From: Bacillota bacterium
Lineage (GTDB): Bacteria > Bacillota > UBA5301 > JAMCQP01
DNA length: 49,243 bases
Reading direction: 5' to 3'
Assembly (NCBI GenBank): GCA_023381695.1
Contig: JAMCQP010000031.1
Span: 1 to 49,243, forward strand
Of the stretch, positions 23,687 to 32,080 are shown piece by piece (positions within the stretch are counted from its first letter, which is position 1; the number at the start of each line of letters is the position of its first letter). The translations under genes were made by a program, and so were the position numbers. The notes beneath the pieces are model-generated. The model did no database searches and was not told the origin of the DNA. It saw nothing but the letters and a program-made list of their open reading frames with translations.

Positions 23687-25534
23687 TCAGCGAATCAACA
23701 CCCGGTATTCCCGTAGCCAGAGGTCGACCTGAACCAGGTAAGCAAAGAGTTGCGCACCGGTCATGAGCTGCCCGAACCAGGGCCTCCTGTCAAAAGCCAC
23801 CGCGTCCGACTGTACCAGGTTGCGCACGGCGATGATGTCGATCAACGGCAGAAGGGGAGAGGAGGGATCGTCCAGAATGCGTTTCAGCTGGTCCCGCACC
23901 GCGGCCAGGTATGTCGGGTTGTGCGTCTTGGGATACGGGCTTTTGGGCCGCGCCAGCACATCGCCGGGCAGAACGCCCGCCATGGCCCGGCGCAGGATTC
24001 CCTTGGCCTGCCCGTCGCAGGCTTTCATCGCCCAGGGGATGTTCCAGACGTATTCAACCAGGCGGTGATCGCAGAACGGCACCCGGACTTCCAGGCCGGT
24101 AGCCATGCTCATCCGGTCCTTCCGGTCCAGGAGCGTGGTCATGAACCAGGTGATATTCAGATATGACATCTCGCGCCGGCGGCTTTCGAGGGGATCCTCG
24201 CCTGGCAGGCGGGGAACCTCCGCCAGGGTCTCCCCGTACCGCCAGTCCATGTACTCCTCCGGCCGGATGCGGTTGTGTAAATCCCAGGTGAGCAGCCGTT
24301 CCCGCCCGCGCGTGGCCCGCGCCCAGGGGAAGGTGCCGGCGGCTAGTGCCTCCTCGTTGTGAAACCAGGGATAGCCGCCGAAGACCTCGTCGGCGCATTC
24401 GCCGGAGAGGGCGACGGTGGCTTCCTTTTTTATCTCGCGGCAGAAGAGCAGGAGCGAGGCGTCCACGTCAGCCATGCCGGGCAGATCGCGGGCCCGGACG
24501 GCGTCCGCCAGGGCGTCAACCAGTTGTGGGGTGTCGATGGTCACGTGATGGTGGGATGTGCCGAGGAACTCCGAAACCCGTTTTACCCAGGGGGCGTCGG
24601 CATCCGGCTGGAAGGCATTCGACCGGAAGTAGCGGTCGTTTTCCGCATAGTCGACGGAAAAGGTGGTGAGCGGCCCCTTGCCGTCATTTTTGCAGGCGTT
24701 GGCGGTAAACGCCGTAATCGTGCTGGAATCCAGCCCTCCGGACAGCAGGGTGCACACCGGGACGTCGGAGACCAGCTGGCGTTCAATGGAGTCCCCCACC
24801 AGTTCGCGCACTTTGGCGACGGTGGTTTCAAAGTCATCTTCATGGGGGCGGCTCTCCAGCGCCCAGTAGCGATGCGAGTGGGCGCCGTTGCGGTCAAAGA
24901 CGAGGGAGTATCCGGGCCTCACCTCCGAAACCCCGCGAAAGACGCCGTGCCCTGGTGTGCGCGACGGCCCCAGGGCGAAGATCTCCGCCAGCCCTTCGGC
25001 GTCCACCACCGGTTCCACCGCCGGGTGCGCCAGAAGCGCCTTCAGCTCGGAGCCGAAGAGAAAGGCGGTACCCCGCTGCGTGCAGAAGAGCGGTTTCACC
25101 CCCATCCGATCCCTGGCGAGAAACAGGGACTGATCCCTTTCATTCCACACGCCGAAAGCGAAGATGCCGTTGAGATGCTCCACGCAAGAAGGCCCCCATT
25201 CCATGAAGGAGGCCAGGAGCACCTCGGTGTCGGAGTGGGAGCGGAAGGCATGCCCGCGCGCCTCCAGCGCCTGGCGCAACTCGGGCGTATTGTAAAGCTC
25301 CCCGTTATAGACGATTACGAACGTCTCATCCCCCCGGCGCCGGACCATGGGTTGCCCGCCACCCTCGGGATCCACCACAATCAGACGGTGATGGCCCAGC
25401 AGCGCCCGCGGCGAGGTCCAGACTCCCGAAGCGTCCGGCCCGCGTTTGGAGAGTGTCTCGGCCATCTTCACGATCACCGGCCTCTGTTTGGTCAGGTCCT
25501 GCTCCCAGTCTATCCAGCCCACAATCCCGCACAT
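23687..25534 (-). CDS. asnB: Asparagine synthetase, glutamine-hydrolysing
   Basis: Converts aspartate, glutamine and ATP into asparagine. 615 residues: class II glutamine amidotransferase domain from Cys2 (M-C-G-I-V-G-W), with R-G-P-D-A-S-G and Y-N-G-E-L-Y-N; then the synthetase domain with PP-loop L-L-S-G-G-L-D-S-S and S-G-E-C-A-D-E-V-F-G-G-Y. The length matches AsnB of about 610-640 residues. It is read leftward and faces away from gnd across a 222-base intergenic region. Some AsnB paralogues amidate peptidoglycan; nothing here tells them apart. Confidence 0.94.
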   Translation of the reverse strand: MCGIVGWIDWEQDLTKQRPVIVKMAETLSKRGPDASGVWTSPRALLGHHRLIVVDPEGGGQPMVRRRGDETFVIVYNGELYNTPELRQALEARGHAFRSHSDTEVLLASFMEWGPSCVEHLNGIFAFGVWNERDQSLFLARDRMGVKPLFCTQRGTAFLFGSELKALLAHPAVEPVVDAEGLAEIFALGPSRTPGHGVFRGVSEVRPGYSLVFDRNGAHSHRYWALESRPHEDDFETTVAKVRELVGDSIERQLVSDVPVCTLLSGGLDSSTITAFTANACKNDGKGPLTTFSVDYAENDRYFRSNAFQPDADAPWVKRVSEFLGTSHHHVTIDTPQLVDALADAVRARDLPGMADVDASLLLFCREIKKEATVALSGECADEVFGGYPWFHNEEALAAGTFPWARATRGRERLLTWDLHNRIRPEEYMDWRYGETLAEVPRLPGEDPLESRRREMSYLNITWFMTTLLDRKDRMSMATGLEVRVPFCDHRLVEYVWNIPWAMKACDGQAKGILRRAMAGVLPGDVLARPKSPYPKTHNPTYLAAVRDQLKRILDDPSSPLLPLIDIIAVRNLVQSDAVAFDRRPWFGQLMTGAQLFAYLVQVDLWLREYRVLIR

Positions 25535-25666
25535 CTAATCCCAATCCCCTTTTTTCCAGGCTGGCTCATTATATGCTCCCGGATCTTTATTATGAGCATG
25601 TCAGGCGGTTCAAGCGGTTTAGGATCTCCAGTATGCGCCGTCCTTCCGAGGGCAAAATATTGTCAA

Positions 25667-25686
25667 CTCGGGGTTGTATCCCCGAG
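25667..25686. repeat. Perfect 7-bp inverted repeat in the asnB-gnd divergent region
   Basis: CTCGGGG-TTGTAT-CCCCGAG. It stands about 70 bases before gnd and overlaps a possible TTGTAT ... TAATGT promoter pair with an 18-base spacer. No T-run follows, so an operator is more likely than a terminator. The remaining bases of 25535-25756 also hold a loose ATGCTC/GAGCAT inverted pair near 25575. Confidence 0.6.
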
Positions 25687-25756
25687 GTATCTTATGGTAA
25701 TGTATTAGTGACATTGAGACGGCTCAAAGTCAGGTCCAATAGCAGGAGGAGAGATC

Positions 25757-26653
25757 ATGGAAATCGGTCTGGTCGGTCTGGGAAGAATGGGCTTCAATCT
25801 TGCGCGCAACATGCGGGATAAAGGGCATCGGGTGGTGGCTTACAACCGCACGGCGGAGAAGACCCGACAAGCGGAACAGGAGGGAATCACCGGCGCATAC
25901 AGCCTGGGGGAGCTGGTGGACAAGCTCACCCCGCCGCGGGTGGTCTGGTTGATGGTGCCGGCGGGGCCGCCGGTGGATGAGATGATCGCTCAGCTGGTTC
26001 CCTTGCTCTCGAAAGGCGATACGCTCATCGATGGGGGCAATTCTTTCTACAAGGACACTCTGCGCCGGGCGCCGGCGGTCCAGGCCACGGGCGTCAACTT
26101 TGTGGATGTGGGGACCAGCGGGGGGATCGAAGGCGCGCGAAACGGGGCTTGCACCATGATTGGCGCTTCGGACGAGATATTTGCCCGCCTGGAGCTGCTG
26201 TTCCGGGATATCAGCGTGCCGGACGGCTACCTGCACACCGGGCCGAATGGCACCGGCCATTTCGTGAAGATGGTGCATAACGGGATCGAGTATGGGATGC
26301 TCCAGGCGATCGGCGAGGGTTTTGAACTCCTGTCCAAAAGCCCCTTCACGCTAAATTACCGGGAGATCGCCGGGGTCTGGGACCATGGTTCGGTGATCCG
26401 GGGCTGGCTGATGGAGCTCATGGAAAGGGCATTCGGCAAAGATGCGCGGCTTGAAGGGATCAGGGGCGTGATGCATTCGTCCGGGGAAGGGCTCTGGACG
26501 GCCCAGACCGCGCTGGAACTGGGGGTGCCCGCGCCCGTCATCACTGAGTCGGTTTTCATGCGTTTCCGCTCGGAGCAGGAGGACAGTTTTGCGGGCAAGG
26601 TGGTCGCCGCGTTGCGCAACGAGTTTGGGGCGCACCAGGTCGAGAAAAAGTAG
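25757..26653 (+). CDS. gnd: 6-phosphogluconate dehydrogenase, short (GndA/YqeC) type
   Basis: Oxidatively decarboxylates 6-phosphogluconate to ribulose 5-phosphate. 298 residues, the short bacterial form rather than the 470-residue form. Rossmann motif G-L-G-R-M-G at 7-12, then N-R-T after the second strand (30-32), which usually points to NADP but short forms often use NAD. Catalytic segment G-H-F-V-K-M-V-H-N-G-I-E-Y with Lys171, Asn175 and Glu178; substrate loop D-V-G-T-S-G-G near 117-123. Good AGGAGG before the ATG. zwf starts 53 bases after, so the two form an oxidative pentose-phosphate operon. Confidence 0.95.
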   Translation: MEIGLVGLGRMGFNLARNMRDKGHRVVAYNRTAEKTRQAEQEGITGAYSLGELVDKLTPPRVVWLMVPAGPPVDEMIAQLVPLLSKGDTLIDGGNSFYKDTLRRAPAVQATGVNFVDVGTSGGIEGARNGACTMIGASDEIFARLELLFRDISVPDGYLHTGPNGTGHFVKMVHNGIEYGMLQAIGEGFELLSKSPFTLNYREIAGVWDHGSVIRGWLMELMERAFGKDARLEGIRGVMHSSGEGLWTAQTALELGVPAPVITESVFMRFRSEQEDSFAGKVVAALRNEFGAHQVEKK

Positions 26654-26706
26654 GCGACGTCAAAGCGGCGAAGAAGCTTGGCGGAGCAGGAAGACTGGTG
26701 GAGTAG

Positions 26707-28317
26707 ATGGATCGGGCTTCACAGTTGTCGGATCGGCAAAACTCATGCCTGATGGTGATCTTTGGGGCCACCGGCGATCTCGCCAACCGGAAATTGTTTC
26801 CGGCCCTTTACAGCCTCTTCCGGGACGGGGTTTTACCGGAGCACTTCGCGGTGGTGGGGGTGGCCCGCCGGGAGAAGGCGCCCGAGGAGTTTCGCCGGGA
26901 CGTGTGGGAGGCGGTCCGGCGGTACTCGCGGTTCGAGGCCGGAGATGAAACCTGGCGGGATTTTTCGGGACGTTTCTATTACCTGCGCTCGGATCTCAGG
27001 GAACCGGGCACCTACGGCCGGTTAAAGGGCCTTCTTGGCGAGCTGGACGAACGCCATGGGGTGCCGGGGAACCGCATCTATTACCTGGCCGTGGCGCCGG
27101 AGCATTTCAGCCCGATTGTGGAGAATCTGGCCGCAGCCGGGTTGGCTGTTATTCGACAGGGAAGTCGGGGCGAGGGGAGCCGTGGCGCCGCGGAGTCCGG
27201 GGATGGGCGGGAGAGTGAGCAGGGCAGCCACCTGCCCGGCTGGCAACGGTTGGTCATCGAAAAACCATTCGGCCATGATCTGGCCTCGGCGGAGAGCCTG
27301 AACAGGCAAATCCGCGCGGTCTTCGACGAAGAGCAGATCTTCCGGATCGACCATTACCTGGGCAAGGAGATGACCCAGAACATCATGGTGATCCGTTTTG
27401 CCAACGCCTTTTTTGAGCCGGTCTGGAACCGGCGTTTTATTGAGAGCATCCAGATCACTTCCAGTGAAACGGGGGGGGTGGAAGATCGGGGGAACTATTA
27501 TGAGAAGGCCGGGGCTTTGCGGGATATGGTGCAAAACCACATGCTGCAACTTTTGACCATGATCGCCATGGAGCCCCCCAGCAGCCTTCAGACCGAGGCC
27601 ATCCGGGACGAAAAGGTCAAGGTCCTCCGTTCCCTGAAACCCATGGACCCGGAAGAAATCCGCAAAAATGTGGTGCGGGGCCAGTACGGCGCCGGCGCTA
27701 TCAAGGGACAGAAGGTGGCCGGGTATCGCCAGGAGCCCAAGGTCGGCCCCGCGTCGGATACGGAGACTTTTGTGGCGATGAAGCTCTTTGTGGAGAACTT
27801 CCGGTGGGCCGGAGTACCTTTCTATGTGCGGACCGGGAAGAGGTTGCCCGTGAAGGCCACGGAGATCGTCGTCCAGTTCAAATCGCTGCCGGAGATCCTC
27901 TATTTCAAGGAATACGGCAAGCTGGCGCCCAATCTCCTGGTCTTCCGGGTCAGCCCCCAGGAGGGTTTATTCGTGCGGTTGAACACCAAAAAACCGGGGA
28001 CGGAGGATTTTATCGCCCCGGTCGCCATGGACTTCTGCCAGAAGTGCGAAGCGGAGGCCAACTCCCCCGAGGCATATGAGCGGCTGCTCTTCGATGTGAT
28101 GCGCGGGGATTCCACCCTGTTCACCCGGTGGGATGAGGTGGCCCTGGCCTGGAATTTTGTGGACCCGATGGCCCGCGTCTGGGCGGAGGGCGCTCCGGCT
28201 TTTCCCAACTATGCCGCGGGGAGCTGGGGTCCGGAGGAGCAAGCCCGGCTTTTCGAGGCGGGCGGGGGGTGGTGGCCGGTCTACGGCCAGGAGGGGGCGG
28301 AGAAGGTTCTTGGCTAA
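26707..28317 (+). CDS. zwf: Glucose-6-phosphate 1-dehydrogenase with internal insertion
   Basis: Oxidises glucose 6-phosphate to 6-phosphogluconolactone. 536 residues against the usual 480-510. N-terminal cofactor motif F-G-A-T-G-D-L-A at about 19-26; E-K-P-F-G at about 185-189; active site R-I-D-H-Y-L-G-K-E at about 213-221 with catalytic His; later R-T-G-K-R-L. The extra length is a Gly, Ser, Arg, Glu-rich stretch (about 150-178) between the sheet strand ending A-V-I-R and the E-K-P-F-G strand, probably a surface loop. The stop lies inside the next gene (8-base overlap), showing coupling. Confidence 0.95.
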   Translation: MDRASQLSDRQNSCLMVIFGATGDLANRKLFPALYSLFRDGVLPEHFAVVGVARREKAPEEFRRDVWEAVRRYSRFEAGDETWRDFSGRFYYLRSDLREPGTYGRLKGLLGELDERHGVPGNRIYYLAVAPEHFSPIVENLAAAGLAVIRQGSRGEGSRGAAESGDGRESEQGSHLPGWQRLVIEKPFGHDLASAESLNRQIRAVFDEEQIFRIDHYLGKEMTQNIMVIRFANAFFEPVWNRRFIESIQITSSETGGVEDRGNYYEKAGALRDMVQNHMLQLLTMIAMEPPSSLQTEAIRDEKVKVLRSLKPMDPEEIRKNVVRGQYGAGAIKGQKVAGYRQEPKVGPASDTETFVAMKLFVENFRWAGVPFYVRTGKRLPVKATEIVVQFKSLPEILYFKEYGKLAPNLLVFRVSPQEGLFVRLNTKKPGTEDFIAPVAMDFCQKCEAEANSPEAYERLLFDVMRGDSTLFTRWDEVALAWNFVDPMARVWAEGAPAFPNYAAGSWGPEEQARLFEAGGGWWPVYGQEGAEKVLG

Positions 28318-28993
28318 GATTTACGATGTTTCCATGCCAGTTCACCCTGGCATGCCGGTCTACAAGAACAAGGCCGAGAAGCAACCGGTAATCGAGGTGG
28401 TCAGGGATTTTGACAATGGGGGCGGGGGGGACCGAGGCGCTCCCGGCGCCCAGGGCACCTTGAGTACCCGAGACGTCAGGGGCATCCGGGAAACGCACAT
28501 CCATCTGGGCGCTCATACCGGCACCCACGTGGACGCCCCCCTGCATATCATGCCGGGCGGCCCCACCCTTGAGGAAGCCTATGATCCTGAAATGTTCTTC
28601 GGCACCTGCCGAGTGCTGGATCTGATCGGGGTGGAAGAACGGATTACCCGCCGCGATCTTGAGGATCAGGGCATCCAGGCGGGGGAGTTCATCCTGTGCC
28701 AGACACGGAACTCCTGGCGGGAAGGCTTTGATTTCAACTTTGTCGATCTGGCTCCTGACGCCGCCCAGTATCTGGCAGAGAAGGGGATCAGAGGCGTGGG
28801 ACTGGACGCTCTGGGCATCGAGCGCGACCAGCCGGATCACGCCTCCCACCGCGCCTTGCTGGAGAAAAGGATCATGGTGGTGGAGGGGCTCCGGCTGAAA
28901 GAGGTACCCCCCGGCGCCTATCTCTTGCTTGTCGCGCCCCTTAAGCTCATCGGCACCGAAGCGGCTCCCGCCCGGGTGCTTTTGCTGGGGTAG
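28310..28993 (+). CDS. Cyclase-family metal hydrolase (kynurenine formamidase-like), coupled to zwf
   Basis: 227 residues from TTG 28310, which sits in the last codons of zwf after an AGGAGGGGGCGGAGAAGG tract. The PF04199 signature is clear: H-T-G-T-H-V-D-A-P at about 66-74, preceded by H-I-H-L-G-A, plus C-terminal G-V-G-L-D-A-L-G-I-E and P-P-G-A-Y-L-L-L. Family members are Mn or Zn amide or ester hydrolases such as KynB. A Gly-rich insert lies at about 35-50 before the motif. No tryptophan or pyrimidine genes are near. The gnd-zwf operon shows no recognisable pgl, so this hydrolase may open 6-phosphogluconolactone; that is an inference from context only. Confidence 0.88.
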   Translation: MAKIYDVSMPVHPGMPVYKNKAEKQPVIEVVRDFDNGGGGDRGAPGAQGTLSTRDVRGIRETHIHLGAHTGTHVDAPLHIMPGGPTLEEAYDPEMFFGTCRVLDLIGVEERITRRDLEDQGIQAGEFILCQTRNSWREGFDFNFVDLAPDAAQYLAEKGIRGVGLDALGIERDQPDHASHRALLEKRIMVVEGLRLKEVPPGAYLLLVAPLKLIGTEAAPARVLLLG

Positions 28994-29031
28994 AGCGCAT
29001 TGCACAAATGAACACGGATGGTGAAAAAGGC

Positions 29032-29060
29032 TTGACTGTAAAGAGAAGTAAGAATATACT
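29032..29060 (+). promoter_or_regulatory. Sigma-A promoter of the toxin-antitoxin pair
   Basis: TTGACT (29032-29037), 17-base spacer, TATACT (29055-29060). Start point near 29067, with AAGGAG at 29069 and the antitoxin ATG at 29082, a very short leader. Confidence 0.85.
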
Positions 29061-29081
29061 AGTGGGTAAGGAGATAGCTGG

Positions 29082-29369
29082 ATGGAAAGGGGGAAAGCTG
29101 TAGTGGCTCTCGCAAAGATCACGAGCAAAGGGCAAGTCACAGTTCCCCAGGAGATTCGTAAGGCGCTTGGGGCAAAGGAGGGTGACGAAATCATGTTCAC
29201 AATGACTGGCCAAGATACCGCCAACATCCGCATACTGAAGCACAAACCCCTTATGGATCTTTACGGTGTGCTTCCCGCCACAAAGCCTTTCACTGATTCA
29301 GACAAATTACGCGCGTACGTCAGAACTGCTTTAGCAAATCGCGTCGCACAGAACGGCAATGATGAATAA
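29082..29369 (+). CDS. AbrB/SpoVT-type antitoxin
   Basis: 95 residues. Swapped-hairpin DNA-binding domain: A-K-I-T-S-K-G-Q-V-T-V-P-Q-E-I-R-K-A-L-G (about 11-30), then G-D-E-I-M-F. The C-terminal half (about 50-95) is helical and should wrap the PIN toxin. It would bind its own promoter and neutralise the toxin. ATG 29082 has AAGGAG upstream; a GTG at 29104 would also give a full domain. Overlaps the toxin gene by 11 bases. Confidence 0.9.
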   Translation: MERGKAVVALAKITSKGQVTVPQEIRKALGAKEGDEIMFTMTGQDTANIRILKHKPLMDLYGVLPATKPFTDSDKLRAYVRTALANRVAQNGNDE

Positions 29370-29790
29370 CGCCTGGATTGATGCCAATGTTCTCCTGCGC
29401 TTCTTAACGAAGGAGCCTCTAGATATGGCTGAACAAGCAGCTCGTGTCTTCTCCGCCGCCGAGAGGGGACAACTGAAGCTGCTTGTCTCTTCCATGACGG
29501 TGGCAGAAACTATCTGGACGCTAGAGTCATACTACGGATACGGCAGAGCCGAGATATCCAGCACTTTGCTTGCATTCTTGTTTTCGGACGGAATCGTTGC
29601 GGAAGAGAAATCAGTTCTTGTCGAGGCCGTCGAAGCATATCGAGATAAGAACGTCGATTTCATTGACGCCTACCTTGCCGCTCACGCCAATCAAATGGGC
29701 ACACCCACAATGATCACTTTTGACCGTAAACACTTTAACCGGCTTGCTGTCAAGGTTATCGATCCCGGCTCTTCCAGCGAGTTTAAATAG
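29359..29790 (+). CDS. vapC: PIN-domain ribonuclease toxin (VapC type)
   Basis: 143 residues. PIN fold acidic residues are present: Asp in A-W-I-D-A-N-V-L-L-R (first), Glu in V-A-E-T-I-W, Asp in V-D-F-I-D-A-Y-L-A-A and a final Asp in I-T-F-D-R-K-H-F. Toxins of this kind cleave specific RNAs such as tRNA or rRNA. Translational overlap with the AbrB-type antitoxin completes a standard pair. The last 8 bases overlap the convergent DUF4097 gene. Confidence 0.92.
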   Translation: MMNNAWIDANVLLRFLTKEPLDMAEQAARVFSAAERGQLKLLVSSMTVAETIWTLESYYGYGRAEISSTLLAFLFSDGIVAEEKSVLVEAVEAYRDKNVDFIDAYLAAHANQMGTPTMITFDRKHFNRLAVKVIDPGSSSEFK

Positions 29791-30646
29791 CTGCTTGCTG
29801 GTCGCGGTGGGTCAGGGTGATCCGCCCGTTGCTGGTGGTGAGATTGAAGCGCGCGTCGCCGTTGCCGGTCCGGCCCAGGAGCCGGCCGTCACGCGCCAGT
29901 TCAATGGCCAGGCCTTGCAGCCCGTCGGTGACGATCTCCCCGTTGGAGGAGGTGGCTTCGATCTCCACGGATGTGAGATCCAGGAGTTCGAGGTCGATGG
30001 AGGCATTGGAAGTGGTAAGATCGTATGAACCGGCCTGGGTGGCCCGGACACTGCCGCGGATGGCGCCGTTGGAGGTCCTGGCCCGTGAGCCGGGGTTGAG
30101 ATCCGCATTTTCCAGCCTGATTTCTCCGTTGGAAGTGATCAGTTCAAATTCGCCGGCGAAATCCGCGACGTTGATCGGGCCGTTGGAGGTTATGGCGCTC
30201 AACCGGCTGCGCAATCCCTTCACGGCAATCTCGCCGTTGGTGGTGGAAAGGTCGGCGGTCATGAGCGAGGGGTTGGGCAAGAAAACTTTTACGCTGGCTG
30301 AACCGGTGGCGAACCAGGAAGATTTGGGAGGGATGACCTGGAGGCGCAGGATGCCGTCCTCCTCTTTGGTGTAAACCTTGACCTTCGCCAGATGTTTCTG
30401 GACCGTGCCAAGACCTGTCCCCTTGCCGGTCTTTTCCACCACGATCTCCGGCGGCCCTCCGTTGATATAGGCCACCTCAATGCCTCCATTGGTGTTTTCG
30501 ACCGAAATAGCTTCGATAACGCCGCCGGAGAGCGGGATCGAGGAAGTCTCCCGGATCGTTCTTTCCCACAGAAATCCGGATGTGACCCCAAAGGCCAGCA
30601 TCAAAAACAAGGTGGCAAGACCGCGAAAGCGCATCTTATTTGCCAT
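29783..30646 (-). CDS. Exported DUF4097-type beta-repeat protein
   Basis: 287 residues with an N-terminal hydrophobic segment (about 8-26) acting as signal or anchor. The rest is a regular beta structure built on repeats with T-S-N-G or T-T-N-G-E-I turns, about every 18-24 residues (at least eight copies), typical of the DUF4097/putative adhesin family whose members form right-handed beta-helices. Function in the family is not established; many sit with PspC- or sigma-factor-linked envelope stress genes. It faces away from the outer-membrane barrel gene across 237 bases. Confidence 0.88.
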   Translation of the reverse strand: MANKMRFRGLATLFLMLAFGVTSGFLWERTIRETSSIPLSGGVIEAISVENTNGGIEVAYINGGPPEIVVEKTGKGTGLGTVQKHLAKVKVYTKEEDGILRLQVIPPKSSWFATGSASVKVFLPNPSLMTADLSTTNGEIAVKGLRSRLSAITSNGPINVADFAGEFELITSNGEIRLENADLNPGSRARTSNGAIRGSVRATQAGSYDLTTSNASIDLELLDLTSVEIEATSSNGEIVTDGLQGLAIELARDGRLLGRTGNGDARFNLTTSNGRITLTHRDQQAAI

Positions 30647-30776
30647 TAAAAGTCACTCCTAATCGTTTGCTGTCGGGACCGTATTTTCATAACCGTGTTT
30701 GCTGCCAGACGGGGAGAGCGGGACTGATAATTTTATCGGCCAAACCAGGCAGCAGTTTAATTCTTGCCTGAGATGC

Positions 30777-30795
30777 CATTTCCTGCAAGGAAATG
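30777..30795. repeat. Nested palindromes upstream of the barrel gene
   Basis: CATTTCC-TGCAA-GGAAATG is a perfect 7-5-7 inverted repeat; CTGCA and TGCAG inside and after it form a second, offset one. It lies midway in the 237-base gap between DUF4097 and barrel genes. No clear promoter was found with it, so it is a candidate operator or mRNA leader hairpin. Confidence 0.6.
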
Positions 30796-30883
30796 CAGGA
30801 CTTGCAGCGAATAACGAAAGTGAAGAAACGATCAAAGTGTGTGCCTGGTGGCGTAGGATGACCGGCGGAGGGAGGTTAAGCTA

Positions 30884-32080
30884 TTGAAAAGAACAATTTT
30901 ATTTGTGGGAGTTTTTGTGTCGGTATTTTTGGTTTTGTTGGCCGGCCTGGCCATGGCGGGAGGGATCGAACCCGACCTTGCCAAGGATTCGGATCGGGAT
31001 TACCCCGAGCCGGGTTCGGGGAAAAAAGATTTGGCCACCGAACCGGTCCTGGGCTATAACCCGCTGGACGGCTGGTATCTGGGTGCGGCCGTAACCAGGA
31101 AGTTTGATAACGAGGGAACCCAGGCGAAACTCCTTGGAAGATACGGATTTCTCAGTAAGCAGCCAAGCGGGCTGATCGCCTTCAACAAAGCTCTTGACAG
31201 GCTTTACCTGGGGGCCTCCGGCTGGAATATGGTGTCCTACCGGGGCATCTATGGCGAATACCCGATGTGGGAGTATTCCACCGGCGCCACGGTAAACCTT
31301 GGTTACCGCTGGGATGCAACCAGGGTGCGCCTCGGCCTGACGGAAAAGGAGTTCCGTCGGGCGCTGTACGATGGCCCCCGGACCTTCGACCAGGGGCATA
31401 CGCGGGCCTCGGATCTCCTGCTTGGCTGGTCGTTTCCGGGGTTTACCGCGTATACCAGGTGGGATCACGGCTTTCCCGCGCGCGAAAACCGCTTTGAATA
31501 CGATTCTTTCCAGCTCACCGGGGTGAAGGTGATTCCGGTTTTGGGGCACAGCAATTTTACTATTGCCGCTCGCGGGGCGGCGATAAACGGCGTTTACCCC
31601 CGCCAGGACGGATTGTTTTTGGGGGACGAGCGCTTTAGCTTCGATAGTCACTTTCTCGGGCGAGTAATCGGGCTGGGGGAGACGCTGCAGTCTCAAACCT
31701 TGCCGGATGAGGATTTCACCGGCTATTTCCTGCGTGGCTATCCGGACAAGGCTTTTGAGGGGGACCGGATGTACGTGGTGAACCTGGAATACGGCAAGAG
31801 CCTGCTGCCGGGAATTTTGGACACCGAGCGCTTCCAGATTGAGGCGGTAACCTTTTTGGACATTGGCGACGCCTGGTTTAGCGGCGTCCAAGCGCCGGGT
31901 GAGCCCAAAATTGGTGGCGGCGCCGGCCTGAAGGCCCATATCGCCATGGATGAAGGGTCGGCATCCGGGCGCCACCTCTTCCGGCCGGGAATAGTTATTT
32001 CCGCGGAATTGGCCAGGGGCGTCTCGGAGCAGGGGCGCTGGAGATTCGGCATTTCCGCCGGGGTATCCCACCGGTTTTAA
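30884..32080 (+). CDS. Omp85-superfamily outer-membrane beta-barrel without POTRA domains
   Basis: 398 residues. TTG start after GGAGGGAGG. Signal peptide about 1-26 (ending A-M-A-G). The mature part has alternating beta strands from P-V-L-G-Y-N-P-L-D-G-W-Y-L-G-A-A-V onward. Near residue 285 it has Y-F-L-R-G-Y-P-D-K-A-F-E-G-D-R-M-Y, which matches the conserved (V/L)-R-G-(F/Y) loop of Omp85/surface-antigen barrels, followed by N-L-E-Y-G. It ends in ...G-V-S-H-R-F, with the terminal Phe typical of outer-membrane barrels. There is too little sequence before the barrel for a POTRA domain. This implies an outer membrane. Substrate or role unknown; patatin- or FhaC-like partners are absent. Confidence 0.82.
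   Translation: MKRTILFVGVFVSVFLVLLAGLAMAGGIEPDLAKDSDRDYPEPGSGKKDLATEPVLGYNPLDGWYLGAAVTRKFDNEGTQAKLLGRYGFLSKQPSGLIAFNKALDRLYLGASGWNMVSYRGIYGEYPMWEYSTGATVNLGYRWDATRVRLGLTEKEFRRALYDGPRTFDQGHTRASDLLLGWSFPGFTAYTRWDHGFPARENRFEYDSFQLTGVKVIPVLGHSNFTIAARGAAINGVYPRQDGLFLGDERFSFDSHFLGRVIGLGETLQSQTLPDEDFTGYFLRGYPDKAFEGDRMYVVNLEYGKSLLPGILDTERFQIEAVTFLDIGDAWFSGVQAPGEPKIGGGAGLKAHIAMDEGSASGRHLFRPGIVISAELARGVSEQGRWRFGISAGVSHRF

Noticed and set aside
24359..25708. 449-codon plus frame over asnB
   Set aside because: asnB on the minus strand has all catalytic motifs; the opposite frame has none and runs past its start.
28121..29245. 374-codon minus frame over zwf, the hydrolase and the antitoxin
   Set aside because: Covers three well-supported plus-strand genes and resembles no protein.
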